A stretch of DNA of 64,000 nt, taken from assembly GCA_030647435.1 (NCBI GenBank), contig JAUSJX010000065.1, positions 1-64,000 on the forward strand, written 5' to 3'. Of the stretch, positions 34,994-45,831 are shown in pieces; within the stretch, counting starts at the first letter, position 1, and every line of letters begins with the position of its first letter. The position numbers were made by a program, and so were the translations under genes. The notes beneath the pieces were generated by a model. It saw nothing but the letters and a program-made list of their open reading frames with translations, made no database searches and was not told the origin of the DNA. Origin of the DNA: Candidatus Rokuibacteriota bacterium. GTDB taxonomy: Bacteria; Methylomirabilota; Methylomirabilia; Rokubacteriales; CSP1-6.

Positions 34994-37900
34994 ATGAAGA
35001 TCGGCCGTCTCTTCCCCGATCTCCTGGCCACTCTCGGCCGCGCCTCCTCGCCGGAGATCGGCGTCGCCCGCGGGATCAAGCGCCTCGTCAGGCTCACCGG
35101 CGCCTCCGCCGGCCGCCTGACCTTCTCCGGGGGCCAGGGCCCCGCGATAGACCTCGTCGCCGGCGCGCGGCCGGGCTCGGCGCTGGCGGCGTGGCTCGGC
35201 GAGCTGGACGTCACGCCGCCGCGGAGGATGCGTGTCGAAACGCTGCGCGAGCAGCCGCCGGGGTGGAAGGGGCCGGGCCGGCCGCTCCTGCTGCGGGCGC
35301 CGCTCGGCCCGCCGGCGCGTCCCCTGGGCACGCTCCTCCTCCTGGGGCGCCGGTTTCGCGGCGGCCTGCTGCCGCCCTCTTTTCCGCTCGAGTTCGGAGT
35401 AGCGCTCGAGCAGGTCTGGCGGCTGCACTGGCGCACGCTCAGACTGACCGTGATCAACGAGGTGGCCCAGCTGACCACCGGCGCGCACGCGCTCGAGCAG
35501 ATCTACGAAGCCGTGGCGCGGGCGCTCGGCCGGCTGGTCCGCTTCGACCTGCTCTCGGTCACATTGATCGACACCGAGCGCGGAGAGTTTCAGCTGGTGA
35601 CCGTGTCCCCGCTTGCCGGGGTTCCGGAGACCAGGGCAGAGCGGATTCCGCTCGAGGGCACGCTCGCCCAGTGGGTCCTCGAGCAGCGGGCGCCGCGCCG
35701 CGTGGACGACCTCGACGATCCAGCCGTGCCGCCGGCCAGCCGTGAGCTGTTGTCGCGTCGCGGGCTCCGCTCGGCCATGCTGGCGCCGCTCGTCTCCCAG
35801 GGCGTGGTCATCGGCACGCTCAACGTCGGCCACCGCGCGGCCCGCGCCTTCACGGACGCCGACCTCGAGGCGCTGGGCGAGGTAGCGCGGCCGCTGGCCT
35901 CCGCTGTCGAGTACGCGCGTCTGCACGCGGAGACGGCGGAGCGCGCCGAGGCGCTGGCCGCGCTCAACCGGACCAGCCAGCTCATCACCTCGCGGCTCGA
36001 CTTGAGCGCGCTCCTCGAGACCGTCAGCCGCTCCGTGGCGGACCTCATCGGCAGCACCGGCTGCGGCATCGGCCTCCTCAATGCGGAGCGCACCGCCGTG
36101 GTGCACGTGGCCGCCCACGGCTTCAGGACGCCCGAGTGGAGCCGGCTCTCCATGCCTCTGGGCGAGGGGATCATCGGGCGCGCCGCGATGTCGGGAGCGG
36201 CGCTGCGCGTGGACGACGTCCGCACCGACCCGCGCTCGGCGCAGCGCGACGTCGACGAGAAGGAAGGCATCCGCTCGATGCTCTCCGTGCCGATGCGGGT
36301 GGGCGGCGAGCTGATCGGCGTCATCTCGGCCTTTTCGACGGGCATCGGCTTCTTCCGCCGGAGGCACCAGGCGCTCCTGGAGGGCTTCGCGGACCAGGCG
36401 GGCATCGCCATCCAGAACGCGCGCCTCTTCGAGGAGAGCCAGCGCCGCGGCCGTGAGCGCCAGGCGCTCCTCGAAGCGGGGCACGCCGTCAACCAGAGCC
36501 TGGACGTCGGCGAGACCATCCGCCTCATCCTTCAGCAGGCGCGCGAGGTGCTCGGCGTCCAGTCCTGCGGCCTCTTCACGCTCGACCCGGCCACGGGCGA
36601 GCTCGCATCGGCGGCGAGCCTCGATCTCGACCCCGAGACCGTGGGCCGGATCCGGCTCCGAGTGGGCGAGGGCATCACGGGCATGGCCGTGAAGGAGCGC
36701 CGGCCGCAGCAGAGCGCCGATCTGCAGCACGATCCGCGCGTCCGCTACCCGCAGCTGGTGGAGGCGAGCCCGCTCCGCTCCATGCTGGCCGCTCCGCTGG
36801 TGGTGGGCAACGAGGCGATCGGCGCGCTGACCGTGCTCCGCACCGACGTGCACCATTTCACGCCGGAGGAAGAGTCGCTCGTGGCCGCCTTCGCGGACCA
36901 GGCGGCCATGGCGCTCGAGCATGCGCGGCTCTTCAGCTCGGTCCGCACGTATTCCGAGCAGCTCGAGGAGATGGTCGCGAACCGCACCCGGGAGCTGGAC
37001 GAGCAGAAGCGCTTCGTCGAAGTGGTGCTGGAGACGCTTCCGCTCGGCCTCTACGTGCTCGATGCGGAGCTCAGGATCGTGCGCGCCAACCCGGAGGGCG
37101 CTGCCGCCTTCGCCGGTCCCTCGGGCGTGGGCTCCTCGTTTGTGGACCTCGTGCCGGCTGCTCAGGCCTCGACCGTCGGCGACTTTCTCCGCGCCGCCCT
37201 GGCGGCCCGGGAGGTCAGGCACCTCGAGGGCGAGGTGCCGGGCGGGGCGCAGCCCCGGACGCTCAGGCTGACGGCGGCGCCGCTGCCCGCGGCGGCCGGA
37301 GGCGCCGGGCGCCTGATCGTGCTCGTCGAGGACCTGACGCTCCAGAAGCGCCTCGAGCAGCAGATGTTGCTGACCGAGCGCCTGACGACCGCCGGGCGGC
37401 TCGCGGCCGGCGTGGCCCACGAGCTCAACAACCCGCTGGCGACCATCGCGGGCTGCGCCGAGGCCCTGAAAGAGCGCGCACGGGATCCACGGCTCGCCGA
37501 GCAGGACGGTTTCAAGGACTTCCCGTCCTATCTCTTGCTCATCGAGGAGGAGGCCTTCCGCTGCAAGGAGATCACGGGCAGCCTGCTCCAGTTCGTGCGC
37601 GAGCCGGGCGGGAGGCGCGAGGCGGTCGACCTCAACGTCCTCGTGGACAAGGTCCTCGAGCTCCTCGGCCACCAGTCGCGCTTTGTCGGGGCGGAGGTTA
37701 GGCGAGAGCTCGACCCGGCGCTGCCGGCGGTGGTCGTCAACGAGGGGCAGCTCCGTCAGGTCTTCCTCGGGCTCGCCGGCAATGCCCTCGAGGCCATGGA
37801 GGGGCGCGGCGTGCTGACGGTGACGACGCGCCGGCGCGGCACGGGTGACGTCGAGATCGTGTTCGCCGACCAGGGACCGGGCATTTCCGCCGACGCGCTG

Positions 37901-38079
37901 CCGCGCGTGTTCGACCCCTTCTTCACCACGAAGCCGCCCGGGCAGGGGACCGGGCTCGGGCTCGCGATCGCCCAGGGCATCGTCGCCGACCACGGCGGGC
38001 GCATCGAGTCGGAGTCTCGCGTCGGCCAGGGCGCGACCTTTCGCGTGATTCTGCCGTTGATCGGCGCAGGGGCTGCGTC

Positions 38080-38083
<4 letters not shown>
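34994..38083 (+). CDS. Multi-GAF/PAS sensor histidine kinase, 1029 aa
   Basis: This soluble kinase lacks transmembrane helices. The N-terminal 150 residues look like a degenerate GAF domain. GAF domains follow at about 155-310, 325-485 and 490-655. A coiled-coil (EQLEEMVANRTRELDEQKRF) leads to a PAS domain (about 675-790). The dimerisation domain has phospho-acceptor His809 in VAHELNNPLATIAG. The ATPase domain has GNALEAM (N-box), DQGPGIS and GTGLGLAI. Stacked GAF domains sense small molecules or redox state; the ligand is unknown. It is coupled by a 4-bp overlap to a sigma54 activator. Confidence 0.93.
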
Positions 38084-39453
<1,370 letters not shown>

Positions 39454-39583
39454 AGCCGTTCGGGCAGGGGACGATTCTTGTCGGGTACCGCGCCCGATCC
39501 CGTCACGCTCCTCGGCAGGTCCGTGAGGCCCGGCTCACGCTAAAGCCTCGCGCTCACTCGCATTTGTGCGCTTCCGCCCCATG

Positions 39584-39599
39584 TGGCATCACCTTTGCT
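39584..39599 (+). promoter_or_regulatory. Sigma54 promoter (-24/-12) upstream of the receiver-like gene
   Basis: TGGCATCACCTTTGCT has GG (39585-39586) and GC (39597-39598) separated by exactly 10 nt, plus the TGGCA and TTGC context. Transcription should begin near 39610, about 30 bp before ATG 39640. The dyad TCGGG...CCCGA (39481-39497), about 90 bp upstream, could be an activator site or a terminator for the regulator gene. The rest of the 186-bp gap shows nothing else. Confidence 0.75.
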
Positions 39600-39639
39600 G
39601 TCATTCCAGTGCTCTTAACTTTAACGGGAAAGGAATGCC

Positions 39640-40050
39640 ATGACACGTGTGCTGATGATCGATGAGAACCGGACGCTGACCGAGTCGGTCGGCATGCGAT
39701 GTTTCGAACAAGGCATCGCGGTCCGGATGGCCGATACCTTCTGCGAGGGAGTGCGTCACCTGCTCGAGACTCCCGTGTCGCTAATCATCCTGTCCTCCGC
39801 CCTGGTGCATCTGCCGGGGGCCGGGCTCGCGCGGCTCTTCGATACCGTAGCTCCCGGCGTGCCGGTGGTGGTGCGGGTCGAGGCCGGCCAGGGGATGGAC
39901 GAGCAGGTCCGCTTCGAGCTCCACGGCTTTCGCGCGGTGCGCGAGCCCTTCGATGTGCTCGACCTCGTCGCGAAGGCCGAGCGGCCCGCCCGTGTGGTGG
40001 CGCCGCGCCCCGCGGCGGCGGCCGCCGCCCTCGAGGCCGTGTGCGGGTAG
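39640..40050 (+). CDS. Degenerate response-regulator receiver-like protein, 136 aa
   Basis: ATG 39640 follows GGGAAAGGAATGCC. The fold reads as a receiver: VLMIDENRTL, a helix, RMADTFCEGVRHLL, LIILSSALVHLPG, PVVVRVEAGQGM and FRAVREPFDVLDLV. The acidic pair is reduced to DE, the phospho-acceptor Asp is replaced by Ser in LIILSSA, and the signalling Lys is not evident. It therefore cannot be phosphorylated in the normal way and may be a pseudo-receiver. An Ala/Pro tail ends the chain. The sigma54 promoter places it under the adjacent activator. Confidence 0.72.
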   Translation: MTRVLMIDENRTLTESVGMRCFEQGIAVRMADTFCEGVRHLLETPVSLIILSSALVHLPGAGLARLFDTVAPGVPVVVRVEAGQGMDEQVRFELHGFRAVREPFDVLDLVAKAERPARVVAPRPAAAAAALEAVCG

Positions 40051-40055
40051 ACGCG

Positions 40056-40271
40056 ATGGAATCCTTCGGCAGGAAGTTCCTCGCCTGGACCATCGCGCTG
40101 GGGCTCAGCCTGTGCCTGCTCGGTCTCCTGGTCGCGACGGGGGAGTCCATCCGCCACGCGGAGATCGCGTCCCCGCTTCCGGAAGCTGCGGAGCCGGAGC
40201 TGCCGATCAAGCACGCGCCTGTCGACGACACGTACCGTGATCCGGCCCTCGCGGCCTGGATGACGCCGTAA
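40056..40271 (+). CDS. Small single-pass membrane protein, 71 aa
   Basis: ATG 40056 lies 5 bp after the receiver-like gene, so it is probably in the same sigma54-driven transcript. One hydrophobic helix (about 8-28, FLAWTIALGLSLCLLGLLVA) is followed by an acidic, Pro-rich exported tail (SPLPEAAEPELPIKH...). No family is recognised. The organisation suggests an envelope accessory protein. Confidence 0.65.
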   Translation: MESFGRKFLAWTIALGLSLCLLGLLVATGESIRHAEIASPLPEAAEPELPIKHAPVDDTYRDPALAAWMTP

Positions 40272-40413
40272 CCGGTCGGCTGTAGCGGCGGCGCGGCCCC
40301 GCATGGTGTAGACTGGGTATATAGCGCCGCGGCCGGCGCCCTCGCCTCCGATATTGGCTCTTCCGAGTATTGGGGCGTGCATCAAGGCGGAAGAGCGACT
40401 GAAGGAGATCCAG

Positions 40414-40803
40414 ATGGCTTCGAAACTGTACGTAGGGGGGCTCTCGTATTCCACGACGAGCGAGACGCTGCGTGAGTACTTCGCCCAGTGCGGCACCGTG
40501 GAATCCGCGGCGGTGATCACCGACAAGTTCTCCGGCCAGTCGCGCGGTTTCGGCTTCGTCGAGATGACAACGGCTGAGGAGGCCCAGCGCGCCATCTCGG
40601 AGCTCAACGGCAAGGACCTCGACGGCCGCAAGCTGACCGTCAATCTCTCGACCCCGAAGGCGCCCGGCTCAGGCGGCGGCGGCCCGCGGGGCGGCGGCCG
40701 GCCGGGTGGACGCCCGGGCGGCGGTGGTCGCGGCGGCGGGTTCGGGGGCGGCGACCGGGGCGCGTACGGCGTCCCGCCCTCCAAGAAGCCCTTCAAGTGG
40801 TAG
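40414..40803 (+). CDS. RRM-type RNA-binding protein with glycine-rich tail
   Basis: ATG 40414 follows GAAGGAGATCC; the in-frame ATG 60 bp upstream has no ribosome-binding site. The 129-residue protein has one RNA recognition motif at 3-82 with RNP2 KLYVGGLS and RNP1 RGFGFVEM, then a Gly/Arg-rich tail (about 85-118) and PPSKKPFKW. This is the usual bacterial RRM protein layout, associated with cold or stress response and RNA chaperoning. A -10-like TATATA lies near 40319 in the leader. A strong hairpin follows the gene. Confidence 0.93.
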   Translation: MASKLYVGGLSYSTTSETLREYFAQCGTVESAAVITDKFSGQSRGFGFVEMTTAEEAQRAISELNGKDLDGRKLTVNLSTPKAPGSGGGGPRGGGRPGGRPGGGGRGGGFGGGDRGAYGVPPSKKPFKW

Positions 40804-40825
40804 CTGGATCTCGAGCTTAGGCGCC

Positions 40826-40857
40826 AAGGGCGCGAGGGCAGTTGCCCCCGCGCCCTT
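40826..40857 (+). terminator. Strong GC-rich hairpin after the RRM gene
   Basis: AAGGGCGCG (40826-40834) pairs with CGCGCCCTT (40849-40857), and inner GGGCA pairs with TGCCC around a 2-nt loop. This gives about 14 bp with one bulge on each side. No T-run follows, so it is a terminator-like or RNA-stability hairpin. Confidence 0.6.
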
Positions 40858-40898
40858 CGTGTGTCTGCACCCCCCGGTGCCCTCATGGTTGGGGCGCG

Positions 40899-41066
40899 CA
40901 GGCCGGCGAGAAGGGTCCAGATGCGAGGCGGCGAGGGAGGCGACGAGCGAGGCGTATGTCTGTCTCAGCCCTCGCCTCGGGGCTGCGCCCTCAGCTCGAA
41001 CCTCCACGTACGTTACCCGGAGAGCGACCGCGCCAACGACGCCGCTGGGCCCTTATCGGCGGCCTG
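40899..41066. repeat. Palindromic element, family A copy 2 (interrupted centre)
   Basis: It shares with the element at 4998-5122 the blocks CAGG, GGGTCCAGATGCGAGGCGGCG, GCGAGGCGTA, TACGTT, GCGCCAACGA and the ending GGCCTG, in the same order. About 50 bp of different sequence sits in the centre (40957-41010). It ends immediately before the stop of the convergent DUF169-URO-D gene. Like copy 1 it occupies a convergent gap and codes for nothing. Confidence 0.65.
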
Positions 41067-42911
41067 CTACCCCAGGACCCGCTCGTAGCGGCCGTAGTCG
41101 TGCGCCGCGTCCATGAACCACTTCACGATCTCCGGGTTCGAGCGCGGTGGGATCTCGCACGAGGTCGACAGGATGAAGCCCGAGTGCTTCGCCGCCGTGT
41201 CGATGCAGCGGCGCACGTCCGCCTCCATCTCCGCCTTGGTCGTCTTCTCGAACTTGGTCGCGTCCACGTTGCCGATGCCGACGGCGCGTCCCTTGGCGAC
41301 CTCCATGAAGCGCTGCAGCTGGTCCACGTACAGCTTCGGGTCGCCCTGCTGGTCGAGGTCGAACGAGACCGTCGTGAAGCCGCAGCCGATGATGTCTTCG
41401 TAGATCGGGTAGGTCGTGCCGCAGATGTGCGTCGTGAGCCCGACCTTCTTGGCCTTGAAGTGGTCCACGAGATCCTTGTGGTACGGGGCGATGAACTCGC
41501 GATAGTTGTCGGGCGACACCAGGCTGATGGACGCTGTGGGCTCCGAGAAGCTGAGGCCGATCTTGGTCTTGACGATGGCGTCGCCCCAGGTCTTGCAGAA
41601 ATCGGTCGTGACGCGCATCAGGTCGTGGATGAACTGCGGGTCCTCGAAGGTGTCGAGCAGCATCATCTCCGGGTTGCGCAGCAGCATGGCGATGGTCCAT
41701 GGGCCGACCGCGACGGCGCCCATGGCGGCGGGGGGCGCGGCCTTGACGAGCGCCTCGCACTGCTCGAGGAAGCCCGGCAGCCTCGCCGCGCCGTACGGGT
41801 CCGGCATTTTCAGCTTCGCCAGGTTGGCCTTGTTCTCGAGCACGTGCCCTTCGATCGACGGCACGACGTAGTCGGAGTACTTGACCTTGCAGCCGAAGGC
41901 CTCGGCTTCCTTGGCGAGGTCGTTGTACGCCAGCACCACGTCCGGCTGGTAGCGCTCGAAGTAGTTCATCATGGCCGTGATGGCCTTGGTTGGGTTCGTG
42001 CAGTACTCCTCGATGGACTGCCCGTCGAGGGTGCCGGCGAACGAGGCGACGATCGGGTAGACCGGCACGCGGTCGGCGAAGGAGCGCTTGTAGGCGGCCA
42101 CGACGCGGTCGCGCGGGGTCAGCGCCACCTTGCCCTTCTCGGCGTCCCAGAGCCGGTTGACCTCCATGTAGCGCGGCGGCAGCTTGGCCTCGTACTCCAT
42201 GAACTGCGTGATCGGGTAGCGGATGCCGCCGTTATGCGTGCCGCGCAGGCCCTCGACGATCTCCTCCATCTTCGCCCACGGGATGGCGAACGCCATCTCG
42301 TGGTCCTGGGTCTGGCCGAAGATCCGGTCGCCGGAGCAGGGCAGGATGACCTGAGGCTCGCCCGTCTGCATCGTCGTCACGATGATGTCGGCGCACACCG
42401 CGCGCCCCTCGAACGAGGAGTGCAGGCGCCCGCCGCGCTTCCACAATGCCGCCTGGGTCAGCCGCATCACCTGCGCGGGGCTGGCGTAGACGCACACCAG
42501 ATGCGGCTCGAACGTCGCGCGGTCGAGCGGCGCGACGAGCAGCGTCTCGTACTCTCCCGGGGCGAACTTGTCGATGGCGGCCTCCGAGCGCTGACCGGCC
42601 TCCTTGGTCTCGGTGTACATGCCCTCGCAGAGCGTGCCGACGTTGTAGATGGGCAGCGGCTTGTCGAAGCCGATGGCGGTGATGCCGAGCGAGCAGATGT
42701 GGTCCTCTCGGGTGAGCGCGATCATCCAGCCGTAGCGCCGCGACATGTCGATAACCTGGCAGGCCATGCTGAGCTTCTTGAAGTCGCGTGCGGGGCGCTT
42801 CGCCCGCTCGGGGATGGGCTCGCCGGGCTTGAGCATCCGGATTGCCACGGGGAAGGTCTGCGGGCGGATATAGGTCTGCAGCTCCTTGTCCGCCGTCTTG
42901 ACGTCGATCAT
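41067..42911 (-). CDS. DUF169-URO-D fusion protein (corrinoid/methyltransferase-like)
   Basis: ATG 42911 has GGAGGG 8 nt upstream; 90 bp of open frame before it is not used. The 614-residue protein has an N-terminal DUF169 domain (about 15-245: PVAIRMLKPGEPIPE, LSMACQVIDMSRRYG, DHICSLGITAIGF) with several Cys. A uroporphyrinogen-decarboxylase-fold domain follows (about 265-614). The latter has zinc-type ligands HICGTTYP...GCG and STSCEIPP, as in MtaA/MtbA methylcobamide:CoM methyltransferases, rather than heme-pathway HemE residues. It probably moves a methyl group to or from a corrinoid. DUF169 is thought to bind a cofactor, but its role here is unknown. Confidence 0.87.
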   Translation of the reverse strand: MIDVKTADKELQTYIRPQTFPVAIRMLKPGEPIPERAKRPARDFKKLSMACQVIDMSRRYGWMIALTREDHICSLGITAIGFDKPLPIYNVGTLCEGMYTETKEAGQRSEAAIDKFAPGEYETLLVAPLDRATFEPHLVCVYASPAQVMRLTQAALWKRGGRLHSSFEGRAVCADIIVTTMQTGEPQVILPCSGDRIFGQTQDHEMAFAIPWAKMEEIVEGLRGTHNGGIRYPITQFMEYEAKLPPRYMEVNRLWDAEKGKVALTPRDRVVAAYKRSFADRVPVYPIVASFAGTLDGQSIEEYCTNPTKAITAMMNYFERYQPDVVLAYNDLAKEAEAFGCKVKYSDYVVPSIEGHVLENKANLAKLKMPDPYGAARLPGFLEQCEALVKAAPPAAMGAVAVGPWTIAMLLRNPEMMLLDTFEDPQFIHDLMRVTTDFCKTWGDAIVKTKIGLSFSEPTASISLVSPDNYREFIAPYHKDLVDHFKAKKVGLTTHICGTTYPIYEDIIGCGFTTVSFDLDQQGDPKLYVDQLQRFMEVAKGRAVGIGNVDATKFEKTTKAEMEADVRRCIDTAAKHSGFILSTSCEIPPRSNPEIVKWFMDAAHDYGRYERVLG

Positions 42912-42930
42912 GGCTAGCCCTCCGGCTGAG

Positions 42931-42959
42931 AGCGTAGGGGTGGGGTACACCTTTGTCAA
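42931..42959 (-). promoter_or_regulatory. Promoter of the DUF169-URO-D gene
   Basis: On the minus strand a perfect -35 TTGACA (42959-42954) is followed after 17 bp by TACGCT (42936-42931), a weak -10, 19 bp before the start codon. On the opposite strand TAGAAT at 42980-42985 may serve the gene at 43000. Confidence 0.5.
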
Positions 42960-42999
42960 GCAATCGCGCGCCGTTTCGATAGAATGTGCCGCAACGGAC

Positions 43000-43290
43000 A
43001 TGGCCCGCTACCGCATCGTCCACTGGAAGGAGATCCCGTCGCTGGTCGAAGCCGCCGACACCGACCGGACGGCTCGTCACCAGCTCTCGCAGAAGTTTCA
43101 GGACCTGATCGACGCTCTCGCCATGCGGGAAAACGCGACGGAGGGCGACGCCTACCTCGAGGGCTGGGGCCAGGGCGACTGGGTCGAGCGGCAGGGCTCG
43201 CCCGACGAAGTCGCGCAGGCCGTCGCCGCGGAGCTCGAGGACGGCTTCCAGGCCCTCCTCATGAAGCGCTTCTTGCCCCGGCCTGATTAG
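43000..43290 (+). CDS. Small virulence-factor-domain (PF13769-like) protein
   Basis: The 96-residue protein starts at ATG 43000, 14 bp after a TAGAAT -10. It begins ARYRIVHWKEIPSLVEAAD and continues with RTARHQLSQKFQDLIDALAM and DAYLEGWGQGDW. This is the pattern of a small family named virulence factor in Pfam, which occurs next to folate/methyl-transfer genes in many non-pathogens. Its divergent placement beside the DUF169-URO-D gene fits such a neighbourhood. The biochemical function is unknown. Confidence 0.7.
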   Translation: MARYRIVHWKEIPSLVEAADTDRTARHQLSQKFQDLIDALAMRENATEGDAYLEGWGQGDWVERQGSPDEVAQAVAAELEDGFQALLMKRFLPRPD

Positions 43291-43325
43291 GGAGCGTCGA
43301 ACCGGCCGCGGCCAAGTAGGCCGAC

Positions 43326-43418
43326 ATGGACCCGAAGAACTTCTCCGACAAGATGGGGCGCTACGGATTCCGTCGCCAAGCCGCGGAGCCCGGCGACGGC
43401 GGGACGCGCGCCACTTGA
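43326..43418 (+). CDS. Tiny ORF, 30 aa, possible
   Basis: ATG 43326 to TGA 43418 encodes a basic peptide beginning MDPKNFSDKMGRYGFRR. No clear ribosome-binding site is present and the tail is low-complexity. It may be the head of a decayed larger gene, or noise. The 213-bp gap before acs holds nothing else I can identify. Confidence 0.25.
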   Translation: MDPKNFSDKMGRYGFRRQAAEPGDGGTRAT

Positions 43419-43503
43419 AGTCGGCGGGGACTTGGTTTAGAAGATAGCGGGCGCGATGCCGCGCCGATCATCGACACCACCCATCACGCGAGGCACGTCT
43501 AAC

Positions 43504-45456
43504 ATGGCGACCAAGGCAGCGGGCGGCGGCACTCCCATCGAGGTCCTCCTGAAAGAGAAGCGCAAGTTCGCGCCACCGAAGGAGTTCGCCAAGCGGGCCA
43601 ACGCCAGGAGCGCCTCGATCTACGCCCAGGCCGCGAAGAACCCGGTCAAGTTCTGGGAAGGGTTCGCCCGGGAACTCGACTGGTTCAAGCCGTGGAAGAA
43701 GGGGCTCGAGTGGAAGGCGCCCTACGCCAAGTGGTTCGTCGGCGGCAAGCTCAACGTCTCCTACAACTGCCTCGACCGCCACATTAACACTGCCCGGCGC
43801 ACCAAGGCCGCCCTTATCTGGGAAGGCGAGCCGGGCGACACCCGGACGTTGACCTACTGGGATCTCTACCGCGAGGTCAACCACTTCGCCAGCGCGCTCA
43901 GGCGGGCCGGCGTCAAGCGGGGCGACCGCGTCACCATCTATATGCCCATGGTCCCGGAGACGGCGATCGCCATGCTGGCCTGCACGCGGATCGGTGCCCC
44001 TCACAGCGTCATCTTCGGGGGCTTCGCGCCGGACGCGATCCGCGAGCGGATCCACGACGCCCAGTCGACGGTGCTGCTCACGGCGGACGGCGGCTGGCGG
44101 CGCGGCGGCATCGTGCCGCTCAAGAAGAACGTCGACGAGGCACTCAAGGAGTGCCCCGACGTCGGGACCGTGGTCGTGCTCAAGCGCACCGGCCAGCCGG
44201 TCGACATGCAGGCCGGCCGCGACGTCTGGTGGGAGGACTTCGTCAAGGGGGCGGACGCCTACTGCGCGCCCGAGAAGATGGATGCCGAGGACATGCTCTA
44301 CTTGCTCTACACCTCGGGTTCGACGGGCAAGCCCAAGGGCATCCAGCACACCACCGGAGGCTATCTCACCGGGGTCTACGCCACGACCAAGTGGGTCTTC
44401 GACCTGCACGACACCGACGTCTTCTGGTGTACGGCCGACATCGGCTGGGTCACGGGCCACTCCTACGTCGTCTACGGCCCGCTCGCCAACGGCACGACCA
44501 CGGTCATGTACGAAGGGACGCCGGACACGCCCGACAAGGACCGCTTCTGGCGCATCATCGAGAAGCACGGCATCACCATCTGCTACACGGCGCCGACGGC
44601 CATCCGTACCTTCATGCGCTGGGGCGACCAGTATCCGGGTCGCTGCGACCTGTCGAGCCTGCGGCTGCTCGGCTCGGTCGGTGAGCCCATCAACCCCGAG
44701 GCCTGGGTCTGGTACTGGAAGGTGATCGGCGGTGGCCGCTGCCCCGTCGTGGACACCTGGTGGCAGACGGAGACCGGGCAGATCCTCATCACTCCGCTGC
44801 CGGGCCTGACCACGCTCAAGCCGGGCTCGGCGACCAGGCCCTTTCCCGGCATCGTGGCCGAGGTGGTCGACGACAAGGGCCTACCCGCCAAGGCCGGCTA
44901 CCTCGTGCTCAAGAAGCCATGGCCCGGCATGCTCCGCGGCATCTACCGCGACCCGGAGCGCTACCAAGCGCAGTACTGGAGCCGCTACCCTGGCATCTAT
45001 TTCACGGGTGATGGCGCCAAGGTCGACGAGGACGGCTACTTCTGGCTCCTCGGCCGCGTGGACGATGTGATGAACGTCTCGGGCCACCGCGTCTCGACCA
45101 TGGAGGTCGAGTCGGCGCTGGTGGACCACCCGCTGGTGGCCGAGGCCGCCGTCATCGGCCGCCCGCACGAGATCAAGGGGCAGGCCATCGCCGCCTTCGT
45201 CACCATCAAGGACGGCGCGACGGGCACGAAGGAGCTGATGGAGGAGCTCAAGGGGCACGTGACCAAGAAGATCGGCGCGCTGGCGCGCCCCGACGACCTC
45301 ATCTTCGCCTCCGATCTGCCGAAGACCCGCAGCGGGAAGATCATGCGCCGGCTCCTGCGTGACATTGCCGAGGGCAAGGCGCTCGGCGACACGACCACGC
45401 TGGCCGATCCCGCCGTGGTGGCCAAGCTCAAAGACCAGTACGGCGAGGAAGAGTAG
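43504..45456 (+). CDS. acs: Acetyl-CoA synthetase (acetate-CoA ligase, AMP-forming)
   Basis: I choose ATG 43504 (650 residues, the normal Acs length); an in-frame ATG 48 bp upstream adds a basic leader. The enzyme activates acetate through acetyl-AMP. Motifs: [12 protein letters not shown] (A3, ATP phosphate loop), the [20 protein letters not shown] block, [12 protein letters not shown] (A5, acetate pocket Trp), [23 protein letters not shown] (A7/A8 hinge) and [14 protein letters not shown] (A10 Lys, usual site of regulatory acetylation). The Trp in the pocket argues for acetate over longer acids. Confidence 0.95.
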   Translation: MATKAAGGGTPIEVLLKEKRKFAPPKEFAKRANARSASIYAQAAKNPVKFWEGFARELDWFKPWKKGLEWKAPYAKWFVGGKLNVSYNCLDRHINTARRTKAALIWEGEPGDTRTLTYWDLYREVNHFASALRRAGVKRGDRVTIYMPMVPETAIAMLACTRIGAPHSVIFGGFAPDAIRERIHDAQSTVLLTADGGWRRGGIVPLKKNVDEALKECPDVGTVVVLKRTGQPVDMQAGRDVWWEDFVKGADAYCAPEKMDAEDMLYLLYTSGSTGKPKGIQHTTGGYLTGVYATTKWVFDLHDTDVFWCTADIGWVTGHSYVVYGPLANGTTTVMYEGTPDTPDKDRFWRIIEKHGITICYTAPTAIRTFMRWGDQYPGRCDLSSLRLLGSVGEPINPEAWVWYWKVIGGGRCPVVDTWWQTETGQILITPLPGLTTLKPGSATRPFPGIVAEVVDDKGLPAKAGYLVLKKPWPGMLRGIYRDPERYQAQYWSRYPGIYFTGDGAKVDEDGYFWLLGRVDDVMNVSGHRVSTMEVESALVDHPLVAEAAVIGRPHEIKGQAIAAFVTIKDGATGTKELMEELKGHVTKKIGALARPDDLIFASDLPKTRSGKIMRRLLRDIAEGKALGDTTTLADPAVVAKLKDQYGEEE

Positions 45457-45480
45457 AACCCCGGAAGGAGGTTCCTCGAT

Positions 45481-45645
45481 GGGCAAAGTCGGGCGTCTCA
45501 TCACCGGGGACAATCTCGTGAGATTTCACATCTAGGCCTGCCGATCAGCGGGGAGATCGTCCTCGTCCACGGGCGATCGCTGACTGCTCGAAGCGCCCCC
45601 GCCCAAGGCAGCTGCTTCCGGATGACGCTGCCCTTGGCCACCTAA
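45481..45645 (+). pseudogene. Remnant of a histidine kinase C-terminus
   Basis: In the frame ending at TAA 45643-45645 the sequence reads HLGLPISGEIVLVHG, then TARSAPAQGSCFRMTLPLAT. These are the G2 box and last strands of a histidine kinase ATPase domain. No start, phospho-acceptor box or N-box remains upstream, where acs ends. It is a gene fragment left after deletion. The rest of the 450-bp gap to the DksA gene holds only the sigma54 promoter. Confidence 0.6.
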
Positions 45646-45831
45646 GAGTCGACAGCCTGCGCCGGCCTCTCGTGGGAGCCTGACAGTTTTCGGGAGTCCG
45701 GCTTCACTATTTGGCGGTCCCGGTGAGCCTTTTTCCCACCCAATAGGGGCACTTTGCCCGACTGGCCTGGATCAAGCCCGTCTCGGACCCGAATATTCCC
45801 GATTTTCGAGCGTCTCTCTCCACGAAGCCTG

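Noticed and set aside
33377-37993. A 1538-codon open frame on the minus strand opposite the D-aminoacylase and multi-GAF kinase genes
   Set aside because: It is a shadow of the high-GC plus-strand genes; its composition is Arg/Gly/Asp-rich without any domain, while the opposite strand has complete motifs.
40680-40770. GGCGGC-rich tract as a DNA repeat array
   Set aside because: It is the codon pattern of the Gly/Arg-rich tail of the RRM protein, in frame throughout.
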